A stretch of 53,662 bases of DNA from Gammaproteobacteria bacterium (GTDB lineage Bacteria; Pseudomonadota; Gammaproteobacteria; Steroidobacterales; Woeseiaceae): the NCBI GenBank assembly GCA_029863705.1, contig JAOTUU010000004.1, positions 1-53,662 on the forward strand, given 5' to 3'. The notes under the pieces were generated by a model. The model saw only the letters and a list, made by a program, of their open reading frames with translations. It had not been told where the DNA came from and made no database searches. Made by a program: the position numbers and the translations under genes. Shown here in pieces: positions 8,352-15,809 of this stretch; positions within the stretch are counted from its first letter, which is position 1, and every line of letters begins with the position of its first letter.

Positions 8352-9716
8352 TCAGGCGGCCTTTAGTTTCCAGTTGCCACGCCTGAACAGGACGACGCTC
8401 ATTACCGTCAGCAGCCCTTCAGAGACGACCATAGCGACAAACGCGCCGTTAGGGCCGAGTTCGACGCCCTTTGCGAGCCAGTAGGCCAGCGGTATCTGTA
8501 TTAGCCAGAAGCACACGAAGTTCATTACTGTCGGCGTTGTCGTGTCACCTGCACCGTTAAACGCTTGCGAGATGATAATGCCGATGGCCGACAGCGGAAA
8601 CCCGAGACCGAGAATTCTCAGGCAATGGCTGCCATAACGTATGACCTCGGGGTCATCGGAGAACATCGCGGCGACAGATGGGCCAAAAGCAACGATAAGC
8701 GCGCCGACCGCAGTCATAAAGACGAGATTAAATCTCACGGCCTGCCAGGCAGATTGTTCGGCGCGCTCGGGTTTTTGCGCCCCGAGGCTCTGCCCGACCA
8801 TAGTCGCAGCAGCATTACCCAGTCCCCAGGCCGGCATCCAGACGAACTCGAGCACGCGGAGGGCGACCGTATATGCAGCGATGGCAGTGCTGCCGTACAA
8901 CGCAATGATCCGCATGATGATCATCCAGCTTGCGGTCGAGATCAGGAATTGCCCGATTCCGCCCAGTGAGATGACGAGCATGCGGGCAGCCATTGCGGGC
9001 CTAATGCGCAGGTTTCTTAGTTTCAGGCTAAGACGGGCGTTACCGTCAAACAGGTGCCAGAGCTGATAGAGAACGCCGATACTCCGACCGATCGTGGTGG
9101 CAACAGCAGCTCCGGTAACGCCCAACTCGGGGAACGGCCCCAGACCGAAAATGAAGCAGGGATCCAAAACAATATTCAGGCCATTCGCGAGCCATAATGA
9201 GCGCAATGCAACCGTCGCGTCTCCGGCGCCACGAAAAGCAGCGTTGAGCAGAAATAAGTAAACAATGCTGACGGACCCGCCGAGTAAGACGGCTGCGAAG
9301 CCGGCGCCGGTCTCGACGACGTTGGCGTTTGCCCCCATGAGGCGAAGCAGATCTTCCGCGTACGTTACGCCGAGAACACCAATAAACACCGACAGCGCGG
9401 CACCGATCCATAGTGCCTGACCCGCCACGCTGGCTGCGGCTTCCGGGTCTTTGGCGCCAATTCGTCGCGAGACCATGGCGGTGACGGCCATGCCGAGGCC
9501 GATGGCGATGGCATATAGAACCGTGACCAGTGCTTCGGTTATACCGACCGCGGCAATGGCGTCCGTACCCAGGCGAGAAACATAAGCGATATCGACGACA
9601 GCAAAAACAGATTCCATCGACATTTCGAGCATCATCGGTATTGCGAGCAGACCCAGCGCACGGCCGATTCGACCCGTCGTGTAGTCGATATCGTTATCGC
9701 GCAGTGACTCACGAAT
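8352..9716 (-). CDS. MATE family multidrug/sodium efflux transporter, apparent ATT start
   Basis: This is a twelve-helix inner-membrane exporter of the MATE family. It contains MESVFAVVDIAYVSRLGTDA after helix 1 and repeated family segments such as AAFRGAGDATVALRS and QAFNGAGDTTTPTVMNF. The first in-frame ATG is at 9635, but it would cut off the usual N-terminus. The upstream frame still reads like the family (D-I-D-Y-T-T-G-R-I-G-R-A-L-G-L-L-A-I-P) and contains no ATG, GTG or TTG. ATT at 9716 lies eight bases after GAGGGA (9730-9725) and gives 454 residues, a normal MATE length. If ATT is not used, the protein starts at 9635 and lacks about 27 residues. Confidence 0.85.
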   Translation of the reverse strand: MRESLRDNDIDYTTGRIGRALGLLAIPMMLEMSMESVFAVVDIAYVSRLGTDAIAAVGITEALVTVLYAIAIGLGMAVTAMVSRRIGAKDPEAAASVAGQALWIGAALSVFIGVLGVTYAEDLLRLMGANANVVETGAGFAAVLLGGSVSIVYLFLLNAAFRGAGDATVALRSLWLANGLNIVLDPCFIFGLGPFPELGVTGAAVATTIGRSIGVLYQLWHLFDGNARLSLKLRNLRIRPAMAARMLVISLGGIGQFLISTASWMIIMRIIALYGSTAIAAYTVALRVLEFVWMPAWGLGNAAATMVGQSLGAQKPERAEQSAWQAVRFNLVFMTAVGALIVAFGPSVAAMFSDDPEVIRYGSHCLRILGLGFPLSAIGIIISQAFNGAGDTTTPTVMNFVCFWLIQIPLAYWLAKGVELGPNGAFVAMVVSEGLLTVMSVVLFRRGNWKLKAA

Positions 9717-9795
9717 GAAAGCTATCCCTCGTGACCAAAGTTGCGGCTTTTTGGTGCTAATATTCTTTGTCCACGTTGGTGCTCAGGATCCAATC

Positions 9796-9945
9796 ATGCC
9801 CGAGGGCTTATTGCCGATTATTGTGTTTATCGTAGTGGTTATTATCTACACCATTGCAAAGGTGATTGACTACTCGCGGCAAAGCGACCAGCAGTGGCGC
9901 GAGGTTGATAAGAGCAAGCTTCGCGAATGGGAAGATGACGACTGA
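9796..9945 (+). CDS. Small single-span membrane protein
   Basis: This is a 49-residue protein with one membrane helix (residues about 6-23, rich in Ile and Val) followed by a charged cytoplasmic tail ending in E-W-E-D-D-D. The frame is open from 9715, but ATG 9796 has an AGGA sequence about seven bases upstream and places the helix at the N-terminus. I do not recognise the family. It is divergent from the MATE gene. Confidence 0.6.
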   Translation: MPEGLLPIIVFIVVVIIYTIAKVIDYSRQSDQQWREVDKSKLREWEDDD

Positions 9946-9969
9946 CGGCGCTGCAACCTTGATTTGAGC

Positions 9970-9984
9970 GCGCTAGTCTAGCGC
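9970..9984. repeat. Perfect 7-1-7 dyad
   Basis: GCGCTAG-T-CTAGCGC lies between the small membrane protein gene and the lipoprotein gene. There is no T-run after it, so an operator or a transcript-end hairpin is as likely as a terminator. Confidence 0.4.
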
Positions 9985-10085
9985 TTGGGTGGCAATCCTT
10001 CGACCCGCTGCCGGTTTTTGGATTAAACTGGTAGGCTATCGACACGAGCGAGACTCGTTTGACGAACTACCCGCAAGGTCACCCT

Positions 10086-11015
10086 ATGTCCAAGAATACC
10101 CAAATTAGCCGCGGTTGGATTACGATGGCGACAGTAGTTGGCGCCAGCCTGGCAATGCTTGTTACAGCATGTGAATCAGGCAAGCCCGCGGCCCCTGGGA
10201 CCGCAGAACAGGCTGATCGTGACAATGTGGACGCGATGTCCCGAGAGCACGCCAATGACACTACAGAAGCGAGCGAGGCCGCAAGACTCGCGCCACGGCG
10301 GCCGATCATTTCAGAGCGGTTGGCATATGCGGAAGTCGAAGATGAATTGGTCCACGGACACTTCGCGTTTCCAGCCGATATGGTTGAGCCGCTGCCGGCT
10401 ATTATTGTCATTCACGAGTGGTGGGGCCTTAACGACAACGTTCGCGCGATGGCAGACCGCCTCGCCGGAGAAGGTTATATCGTTTTTGCTGTGGATCTTT
10501 TCGGCGGTGAAGTGGCTGAGAGCCCCGAAATTGCAAGAAAATTAATGCTCTCTGTTGTCGAAAACCCCGAGCAGGCCGCTGAAAACATCCGCAAGGCGTA
10601 CGATTTCGTCAATACAACAGCCGGCGCGCCCAAGGTCGGCTCTGTTGGTTGGTGTTTTGGCGGCGGCTGGTCGCTGAATACGGCCATGCTTTTTCCGAAC
10701 GACCTCGATGCCGCAGTTATTTATTATGGCCAGGTAACGAATGACGAGGAACGGCTGCGAGAGATCAATGTGCCGATACTGGGTCTGTTCGGTGCAGACG
10801 ATACTGGTATCAGCGTCGAATCAGTGCAGCTTTTCGAGGCGGCATTGGAGCGGCTGCGCAAGAATTACGAGATCCAGATCTATCCGGGAGCAGGCCACGC
10901 TTTCGCCAACCCGACCGGTCAGAATTACAATGCGGAAGTTGCTGAAGATGCCTGGAAACGGACACTGGAATTTTTCGGTCACAACCTGGGTTCGGGCTCA
11001 GCTGACGATTCCTGA
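10086..11015 (+). CDS. Dienelactone hydrolase family lipoprotein
   Basis: This 309-residue alpha/beta hydrolase carries a lipoprotein signal (lipobox LVTAC near residue 29), so it is probably anchored in the periplasm. After a Ser/Ala/Glu-rich linker, the dienelactone hydrolase domain shows IHEWWGLNDNVR, the nucleophile motif GWCFGGGWS (Cys as nucleophile), the acid in FGADDTGIS and the histidine in GAGHAF. ATG 10086 is preferred over the upstream 10059 because it starts the signal peptide. The natural substrate is unknown. Its end overlaps the convergent exported-protein gene by 37 bases. Confidence 0.85.
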   Translation: MSKNTQISRGWITMATVVGASLAMLVTACESGKPAAPGTAEQADRDNVDAMSREHANDTTEASEAARLAPRRPIISERLAYAEVEDELVHGHFAFPADMVEPLPAIIVIHEWWGLNDNVRAMADRLAGEGYIVFAVDLFGGEVAESPEIARKLMLSVVENPEQAAENIRKAYDFVNTTAGAPKVGSVGWCFGGGWSLNTAMLFPNDLDAAVIYYGQVTNDEERLREINVPILGLFGADDTGISVESVQLFEAALERLRKNYEIQIYPGAGHAFANPTGQNYNAEVAEDAWKRTLEFFGHNLGSGSADDS

Positions 11016-11530
11016 TCCTCGGGCGATTCGATCGACGCATCGTCGACGTTGTTGCAACGCAGGACAATGTCGAGCGCTTGCGACACGTAAGTAATTGATG
11101 GCTCTTCATCGTTCAGGCATCGAAGTGAAAGATGTGCGGTCAACGCTCCCCGTATCGTCATTTCCATGTCCTCAACGTTATTCACAACGGCCGTGTGGCA
11201 AAAATCGCCAATTCGTACCGGCCCTAGCTGCTGACTTGGAATTGATAAAGGGGCATATACAACGGACTGTTCGTTGATATCATCGACGCCATAACTTTGA
11301 CGGGTATCAGCCGCGCTGACGGAAATTGATTCGATGCGGCCAGCCGCTGCACACGTCGGTTTGATCGCCAGCTCAAACTGGAGATTCGGCAGATTTATCA
11401 GCTGACGATCTTCGGCAACGGCATCGATCTCTACGACAACCGCTTGGGCGTCGACGAGCAGCTGCCCGGGTAAAATCCCGTCCATTGTGCCCATTGCGGC
11501 ACTGATCAAGAGAAAAAACAGATTCGCCAT
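10979..11530 (-). CDS. Hypothetical exported protein
   Basis: This protein is about 183 residues if it starts at ATG 11530, which gives a hydrophobic leader (M-A-N-L-F-F-L-L-I-S-A-A). The frame extends to 11605. The body is rich in acidic residues and strands and has four cysteines at roughly even spacing (PTCAAAG, GDFCHTA, LRCLNDE, LRCNNVDD), suggesting disulphides in the periplasm. The tail is Ser/Glu/Pro-rich. I do not recognise a family. Confidence 0.55.
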   Translation of the reverse strand: MANLFFLLISAAMGTMDGILPGQLLVDAQAVVVEIDAVAEDRQLINLPNLQFELAIKPTCAAAGRIESISVSAADTRQSYGVDDINEQSVVYAPLSIPSQQLGPVRIGDFCHTAVVNNVEDMEMTIRGALTAHLSLRCLNDEEPSITYVSQALDIVLRCNNVDDASIESPEDQESSAEPEPRL

Positions 11531-11647
11531 GAAACAAAGACTACGACATGGTGGTCTTAAAACAAATCGTATTTGCGTGATAACCTTGTCCAAACGAATC
11601 GCCATTTGCGGTTCCGCAAGGCAGGAACAAGGTATTCAGGGGCCCCT

Positions 11648-11923
11648 TTGATCAAAAGAACTGCACATCTAACCTACAAAGCGGCTCGCCGTATCGCCAT
11701 AGCGGTCGTCGGTGCTACCGTAATCCTGCTCGGAATAGTCATGATTGTCGCACCGGGTCCCGCCATCATTGTTATCCCGATGGGGCTTGCGATCCTGGGC
11801 ATTGAATTTGCCTGGGCGCGTCTTTGGCTCAAGAAGCTGCGCAGAGCGATCAGCAATAACGGAATCGCTCGTCGAATGCGGCGTTCCAAACAGCGCCAAA
11901 ATGGTGCCGCAGGCCAGGGTTAG
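11648..11923 (+). CDS. PGPGW-type small transmembrane protein
   Basis: This 91-residue inner-membrane protein has two membrane segments separated by a VAPGPAIIVIPMGLAILGIE loop, the hallmark of the PGPGW family of uncharacterised transmembrane proteins. A basic C-terminal tail (R-R-M-R-R-S-K-Q-R-Q) follows. Both possible starts are TTG (11573 and 11648). I choose 11648 because CAGGGG lies about five bases upstream and the N-terminus then fits the family. It is divergent from the exported protein gene. Confidence 0.72.
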   Translation: MIKRTAHLTYKAARRIAIAVVGATVILLGIVMIVAPGPAIIVIPMGLAILGIEFAWARLWLKKLRRAISNNGIARRMRRSKQRQNGAAGQG

Positions 11924-11933
11924 GCTCGATGGC

Positions 11934-12008
11934 AAAAAAAGAAAGGCGCCGGAGTACTGAATTCGAAAAAAAACAGCGGGCCATCCGACACGGATGGTCT
12001 CCGGCGCC
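11934..12008 (-). terminator. Large stem-loop with T-rich tract (minus strand)
   Basis: A perfect 10-bp stem, GGCGCCGGAG (11945-11954) with CTCCGGCGCC (11999-12008), is followed on the minus strand by TTTCTTTTTTT (11944-11934). It encloses a second perfect hairpin, CCATCCG-ACA-CGGATGG (11981-11997). The shape fits a rho-independent terminator ending the transcript that runs leftward from the sigma-54 promoter at about 12390. Confidence 0.65.
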
Positions 12009-12136
12009 CCAAGTGAACGGCACGGGGGGGTGCCGCCGGGTCGTTTCGACCCGCTTAACCGACATTTCTGCCGGCAGACTTCGGCGACGAAATTCCAGGT
12101 TCTCGGGGGAGAGGATCCTGTGTTTGCGCCGCCGAA
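11945..12136 (-). ncRNA. Candidate structured RNA / 3' untranslated region
   Basis: About 190 bases hold at least six consecutive perfect stems and no convincing gene: 11945-11954 with 11999-12008 (10 bp), 11981-11997 (7 bp), 12018-12023 with 12030-12035 (6 bp, G-rich loop), 12037-12043 with 12047-12053 (7 bp, TTT loop), the palindrome TCTGCCGGCAGA at 12067-12078, and 12080-12086 with 12130-12136 (7 bp). The region lies directly downstream of the 51-residue peptide gene on the minus strand and ends in a terminator. It could be a long structured 3' UTR or a small RNA released from it. Strand and boundaries are inferred. No known RNA family was recognised. Confidence 0.5.
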
Positions 12137-12157
12137 AGGGGTTCTTTGTCTTGCTAA

Positions 12158-12313
12158 CTACCCTTGATCTGTGGTCGCGGCGACAGAACTCAAGGTGACA
12201 TCGCTATGACCTGCTTCATCAGCAAGCGCTGTGCTTGCGGCAGCGCCTACCCCGAAGAGCACAATCAAAGCGCCGATGAGCGCGAGGCCGTTTTCAATCT
12301 TTCTGCTGTACAT
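12158..12313 (-). CDS. 51-residue exported peptide precursor under a sigma-54 promoter
   Basis: A small minus-strand gene begins at ATG 12313, preceded by AAGGGAA about eight bases upstream, and ends at TAG 12158. The product has a basic N-terminus (M-Y-S-R-K), a hydrophobic core (A-L-I-G-A-L-I-V-L-F) and a signal-peptidase I site after S-T-A-L-A at residue 31. The mature part would be only 20 residues, starting D-E-A-G-H-S-D. I do not recognise the peptide. It faces away from the PAS-PAS-sigma-54 activator gene, and the sigma-54 promoter points at it, so it is the likely target of that activator. Its role (signal, inhibitor, or a carrier for the downstream structured RNA) is unknown. Confidence 0.72.
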   Translation of the reverse strand: MYSRKIENGLALIGALIVLFGVGAAASTALADEAGHSDVTLSSVAATTDQG

Positions 12314-12337
12314 GGTCTTATTCCCTTAAATTGGTGA

Positions 12338-12354
12338 TGCAGCAAGCTGCTGCA
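12338..12354 (-). repeat. Hairpin in the leader of the peptide gene
   Basis: TGCAGCA and TGCTGCA form a perfect 7-bp stem with a three-base loop. It lies between the predicted sigma-54 transcription start (about 12377) and the ribosome-binding site of the 51-residue peptide gene, so it could influence translation or RNA stability. Confidence 0.5.
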
Positions 12355-12387
12355 TGTATCGAATCTGTATGTATACAACGTACTTAC

Positions 12388-12403
12388 TGCACAACTCGTG
12401 CCA
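12388..12403 (-). promoter_or_regulatory. Sigma-54 (-24/-12) promoter
   Basis: Read on the minus strand, TGGCAC-GAGTT-GTGCA matches the sigma-54 consensus TGGCAC-N5-TTGCA with one mismatch, and the invariant GG and GC have the required spacing. It would start transcription near 12377, about 63 bases before the peptide ATG. Confidence 0.72.
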
Positions 12404-12429
12404 ACTTGGAAAAATCATATAAAACAGAG

Positions 12430-12450
12430 GGTTAACAGATATAGTTAACC
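12430..12450. promoter_or_regulatory. Dyad GGTTAAC-N7-GTTAACC
   Basis: A perfect 7-bp inverted repeat with a seven-base spacer lies between the sigma-54 promoter and the three 12-bp repeats. It may be a binding site for IHF-like or specific regulators, or for the activator itself. Function not known. Confidence 0.45.
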
Positions 12451-12451
12451 A

Positions 12452-12502
12452 ACGGAATTCCGTAAATAACGAAAAACCGTGATATTATTTACGAAATACC
12501 GT
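12452..12502. promoter_or_regulatory. Three 12-bp repeats, candidate enhancer for the sigma-54 activator
   Basis: ACGGAATTCCGT (12452-12463), ACGAAAAACCGT (12469-12480) and ACGAAATACCGT (12491-12502) share the consensus ACGRAAWWCCGT; the first is a perfect palindrome. They lie at about -75 to -125 from the predicted sigma-54 start, the usual place for upstream activating sites. They also lie just before the activator's own ATG, so they may serve both enhancer activation and autoregulation. Confidence 0.6.
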
Positions 12503-12515
12503 ATATACTCCCCCG

Positions 12516-14321
12516 ATGACGACACTCGACGATTACCAGTGGCTGTTCCGCAAGTCGCCCGCAATGGCAACGTCCATTGGCGAAGATGGCGTGTACCTCG
12601 ACGTGAACGATGCGTTCCTTGAGCGTCTGGGCTACGAACGCGAGGAAATGGTAGGTCGTCGTCCCGGCGACTTCGTCACACCGGAGTCGGCGCGTCGTAT
12701 CGAGGAAGAATTCTTGCCGGTCCTGCGGCGCCTTGGAAAGCTGGAGAACAAGCCCATCGAATTTGTCGCAAAATCCGGCGAGCTTGTCGAGTGCGTGACG
12801 AACTCACTGGTCGAATACGATCCGGGCGGCAACTATGTCAGAACTGTTGCGCTATACAGCGAGATTGCCGACCAGGCGAGGCTTAACTTCAAGTACCGGC
12901 AACTTTATCGATCGACGCCCGCCATGCTGCACACGGTAGATAAGGACGGCAACATTGTCACCGTTACAGATCACTGGTTGCAGAAACTCGGCTATCAGCG
13001 CGATGAAGTCGTGGGGCGGCCGATTACGGATTTTATGACCAAGACTGATCAGCGACGATTTACCGCAGGTCGCTTGCAGGAATTAATGCTGCAAGGCGAA
13101 TTCAACAACGATGCACGCCAGCTTGTGGCCAAAGACGGTCGCGTTATTGATCTCCTCGTGTCAGCAATCGCACATCGTGACGAAAGCGGCGAAGTCGACC
13201 AGCTATTGGTCGCGTCCAAAGACGTTTCACAACGCAATCGCGCCGAACGTGAATTGCGAGACTCGCTCGCGGAGAACGCACGTTTGCGGGAGGAACTCGA
13301 GCGCGAACGCGACTATCTCCGTGAGGAAGTCAATGTTGCGATGAATTTCGGCCACATGGTTGGCACAAGCCATGCGTTGCAGCGCATGCTCAAAAGAGTA
13401 GAAGCGGTTGCAGAGACACCTGCGAGCGTGTTGCTTCAAGGTGAGTCTGGTGTCGGTAAGGAACTAGTCGCGCACGCAATTCATGCGCGAAGCCCGCGTG
13501 CAGGCGGTCCTCTCGTAAAGGTGAATTGTGCGTCGATCCCTAAGGAGCTTTTCGAAAGCGAGTTTTTTGGACACATAAAAGGCGCGTTCACAGGCGCACA
13601 TCGCGACCGTATTGGCCGGTTCCAGCTGGCGGACGGCGGTACGATCTTTCTCGATGAGGTTGGTGAAATACCGCTTGAACTACAAAGCAAGTTGCTGCGC
13701 GTGTTACAGGAAAGCGAATTTGAGCGCGTTGGTGACGACGTTACCCGGTCGGTGGATGTCCGCGTAGTCGCGGCGACCAACAAGAACCTCGAGCAGTTGA
13801 TCGTAGATGGCGAATTTCGCGAAGACTTGTTTTATCGGCTTAGCGTCTTCCCGGTTGACGTACCGCCATTGCGTGAGCGTGAAGAAGACATCATCCAGCT
13901 TGCGCAACATTTCCTGGAAGTAACCTGCAACGACTTCGGGCGAGAACAAATGACACTAACCCGTGCGCAGGCTGAGAATCTCCTCGGTTACAGCTGGCCG
14001 GGAAATGTTCGGGAACTCAAGAACGTAATAGAACGTGCGGTGATTTTATCGCCCGGGAATGTCTTGCGCCTTGATCTATCCATGCCTAATCTAAGTGTTG
14101 TCGAGACAAACGTCGATGTAAAAGTCGCAGCGGATAGACCCGAAATCATGACCGAGAAAGAAATGCGAGCATTTCAAAAGCAGAATACCGCGGCAGCCCT
14201 CAAACAGACGGGCTGGCGCGTATCTGGTCCCGAAGGAGCCGCTGAATTGCTGGGCGTCAGACCAACAACGCTTGCGGATAGAATTCGCACGTACGGCTTG
14301 CAGAAACCAACTCGGCGGTAA
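12516..14321 (+). CDS. Sigma-54-dependent transcriptional activator with two PAS domains
   Basis: This is a 601-residue enhancer-binding protein. Two PAS domains come first (about residues 8-115 and 128-240), then a short coiled coil (about 240-275). The AAA+ domain follows, with Walker A GESGVGKE near 309, the sigma-54-contacting GAFTGA near 355 and Walker B GTIFLDE near 375. A FhlA-like HTH (GAAELLGVRPTTLADRIRTY) ends the protein. There is no receiver domain, so it probably senses a ligand or redox state directly through PAS; no cofactor is evident. The ATG lacks a Shine-Dalgarno sequence and a TATACT element (12504-12509) sits close to it, so a leaderless message is possible. Its likely target is the divergent peptide gene. 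Confidence 0.9.
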   Translation: MTTLDDYQWLFRKSPAMATSIGEDGVYLDVNDAFLERLGYEREEMVGRRPGDFVTPESARRIEEEFLPVLRRLGKLENKPIEFVAKSGELVECVTNSLVEYDPGGNYVRTVALYSEIADQARLNFKYRQLYRSTPAMLHTVDKDGNIVTVTDHWLQKLGYQRDEVVGRPITDFMTKTDQRRFTAGRLQELMLQGEFNNDARQLVAKDGRVIDLLVSAIAHRDESGEVDQLLVASKDVSQRNRAERELRDSLAENARLREELERERDYLREEVNVAMNFGHMVGTSHALQRMLKRVEAVAETPASVLLQGESGVGKELVAHAIHARSPRAGGPLVKVNCASIPKELFESEFFGHIKGAFTGAHRDRIGRFQLADGGTIFLDEVGEIPLELQSKLLRVLQESEFERVGDDVTRSVDVRVVAATNKNLEQLIVDGEFREDLFYRLSVFPVDVPPLREREEDIIQLAQHFLEVTCNDFGREQMTLTRAQAENLLGYSWPGNVRELKNVIERAVILSPGNVLRLDLSMPNLSVVETNVDVKVAADRPEIMTEKEMRAFQKQNTAAALKQTGWRVSGPEGAAELLGVRPTTLADRIRTYGLQKPTRR

Positions 14322-14330
14322 CGGTACAAC

Positions 14331-15749
14331 ATGCGCATCAAACAATATCTGACGAGCCTGTTCTTGTTGTGTTTGCTGCCACAGGCCGCGCTGACGTCAG
14401 ACCTGCCGTTGCCGGTACAAAGCGCACTGAATCATCGCAAGCTACCGGACGACTCGTTGAGCATGTACGTCCTGGATCTCGATAGTGGCGAAACGGTACT
14501 CCAGTGGCAGGACAATGTGCCGCGCAACCCGGGTTCCACGATAAAGCTCCTGACAACATTGGTCGCTCTTGATGTTCTCGGTCCGACCTACCGCTGGAAT
14601 ACAAATATATATGCACTCGGCGAGGTCGAGAATGGGATCCTGAGTGGCGACGTGCTTATTGAGGGCCGTGGTGATCCGTTCCTGGTCACTGAGCGTGTTT
14701 GGCAATTGTTGCGGCGGGTAAGGCAAAGCGGCATCCAGAAGATTGATGGTGACCTGCTCATCGACGATAGCTATTTCGATATCGTCAACCATGACGCTGC
14801 CGCGTTCGACCGGCAGCCATTGCGGGCCTATAACGTTGCACCCAACGCGTTGCTAATGAATTACAAGACTATTCGTTTCTGGTTCGAGCCGGATCACGAC
14901 GGCAATGCCGTCCGCGTCTGGCTGGATCCACCGCTTGAAAACCTCAGTGTTGATAATCGCCTGTCACTCGTGGCTGGCGCATGTCGTGGATTTCAACGGG
15001 GCATATCGGTTTCTGCTAACGAAGCAATAGACAAGATGACCTTCAGCGGCCGTTTCCCAGCCGGTTGCAAGCGATATGCGATGAGTAGGTCGGCACTTAG
15101 TCACAACGACTTCGCCTATGGCCTTTTTATGTCGCTATGGCGGGAATCTGGTGGAGACTTTAATGGCGGCTGGAAGAGCCAGCTTGCACCGGAAGACGCT
15201 GAGCCGTTGATCTCGTTCCGATCGTTGCCTCTGGCGGACATCATCACGCGTGTCAACAAGCACAGCAATAACGTCATGGCGCGGCAACTTCTGTTCACGC
15301 TATCCGCAGAGGTCCTTGGTGAGCCGGGCACGGAATCGGGAGGACGAAAGGTCGTCGGTGACTGGTTGCGCGACAAGGGACTCGAATTTTCAGAATTCGC
15401 TTTTGACAATGGCGCTGGGCTTTCACGCGATGTACGCATGACGGCACGCGACTTCGGCGCAATGCTGCATTTTGCCTGGCAACAGCCTTACATGCCTGAG
15501 TACGCTGCATCGTTGTCGCTGTCAGGGCTTGACGGCACCTTGTCGAACCGCATGGACGACGGTCCGCTCGAGGGCGCGGCACACCTTAAAACAGGAACAC
15601 TAGACGACGTCTCCGCCATCGCAGGATATTTGCAGGCACAGTCGGGTCGGCGTTTTGTTGTTGTTGTCCTGCAAAACGAAAAAGACATTCATCGTGGGTA
15701 TGGTGAAGAAGTGCAGGAGTCGCTGCTACGCTGGTTGTACGAGCAATGA
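14331..15749 (+). CDS. dacB: D-alanyl-D-alanine carboxypeptidase/endopeptidase (PBP4)
   Basis: This 472-residue periplasmic penicillin-binding protein of class C trims or cleaves peptidoglycan stem peptides. A signal peptide covers the first 22 residues. The three active-site motifs are intact: S-T-I-K within NPGSTIKL near residue 67, S-N-N within KHSNNVMARQL near 310, and K-T-G in HLKTGTLDD near 420. The large insert between the first two motifs is typical of DacB. It starts nine bases after the sigma-54 activator's stop and may be cotranscribed with it. Confidence 0.92.
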   Translation: MRIKQYLTSLFLLCLLPQAALTSDLPLPVQSALNHRKLPDDSLSMYVLDLDSGETVLQWQDNVPRNPGSTIKLLTTLVALDVLGPTYRWNTNIYALGEVENGILSGDVLIEGRGDPFLVTERVWQLLRRVRQSGIQKIDGDLLIDDSYFDIVNHDAAAFDRQPLRAYNVAPNALLMNYKTIRFWFEPDHDGNAVRVWLDPPLENLSVDNRLSLVAGACRGFQRGISVSANEAIDKMTFSGRFPAGCKRYAMSRSALSHNDFAYGLFMSLWRESGGDFNGGWKSQLAPEDAEPLISFRSLPLADIITRVNKHSNNVMARQLLFTLSAEVLGEPGTESGGRKVVGDWLRDKGLEFSEFAFDNGAGLSRDVRMTARDFGAMLHFAWQQPYMPEYAASLSLSGLDGTLSNRMDDGPLEGAAHLKTGTLDDVSAIAGYLQAQSGRRFVVVVLQNEKDIHRGYGEEVQESLLRWLYEQ

Positions 15750-15809
15750 CCAGTATGCGGTTCTCACACGAACGGCTGTAGTAGACTCTCGCGTAATGAA
15801 ATTTGGAGA

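Noticed and set aside
11850-12065. 71-residue minus-strand frame
   Set aside because: It overlaps the PGPGW gene antisense, has no ribosome-binding site and no protein-like pattern.
12120-12157. Possible cyclic-di-GMP riboswitch
   Set aside because: Only short matches such as CGCAAA were seen; the paired core of that riboswitch is not present.
11929-12198. 89-residue plus-strand frame over the structured region
   Set aside because: Composition is Arg-rich and unlike a protein, the frame runs through perfect stems, and the minus strand holds a better explanation.
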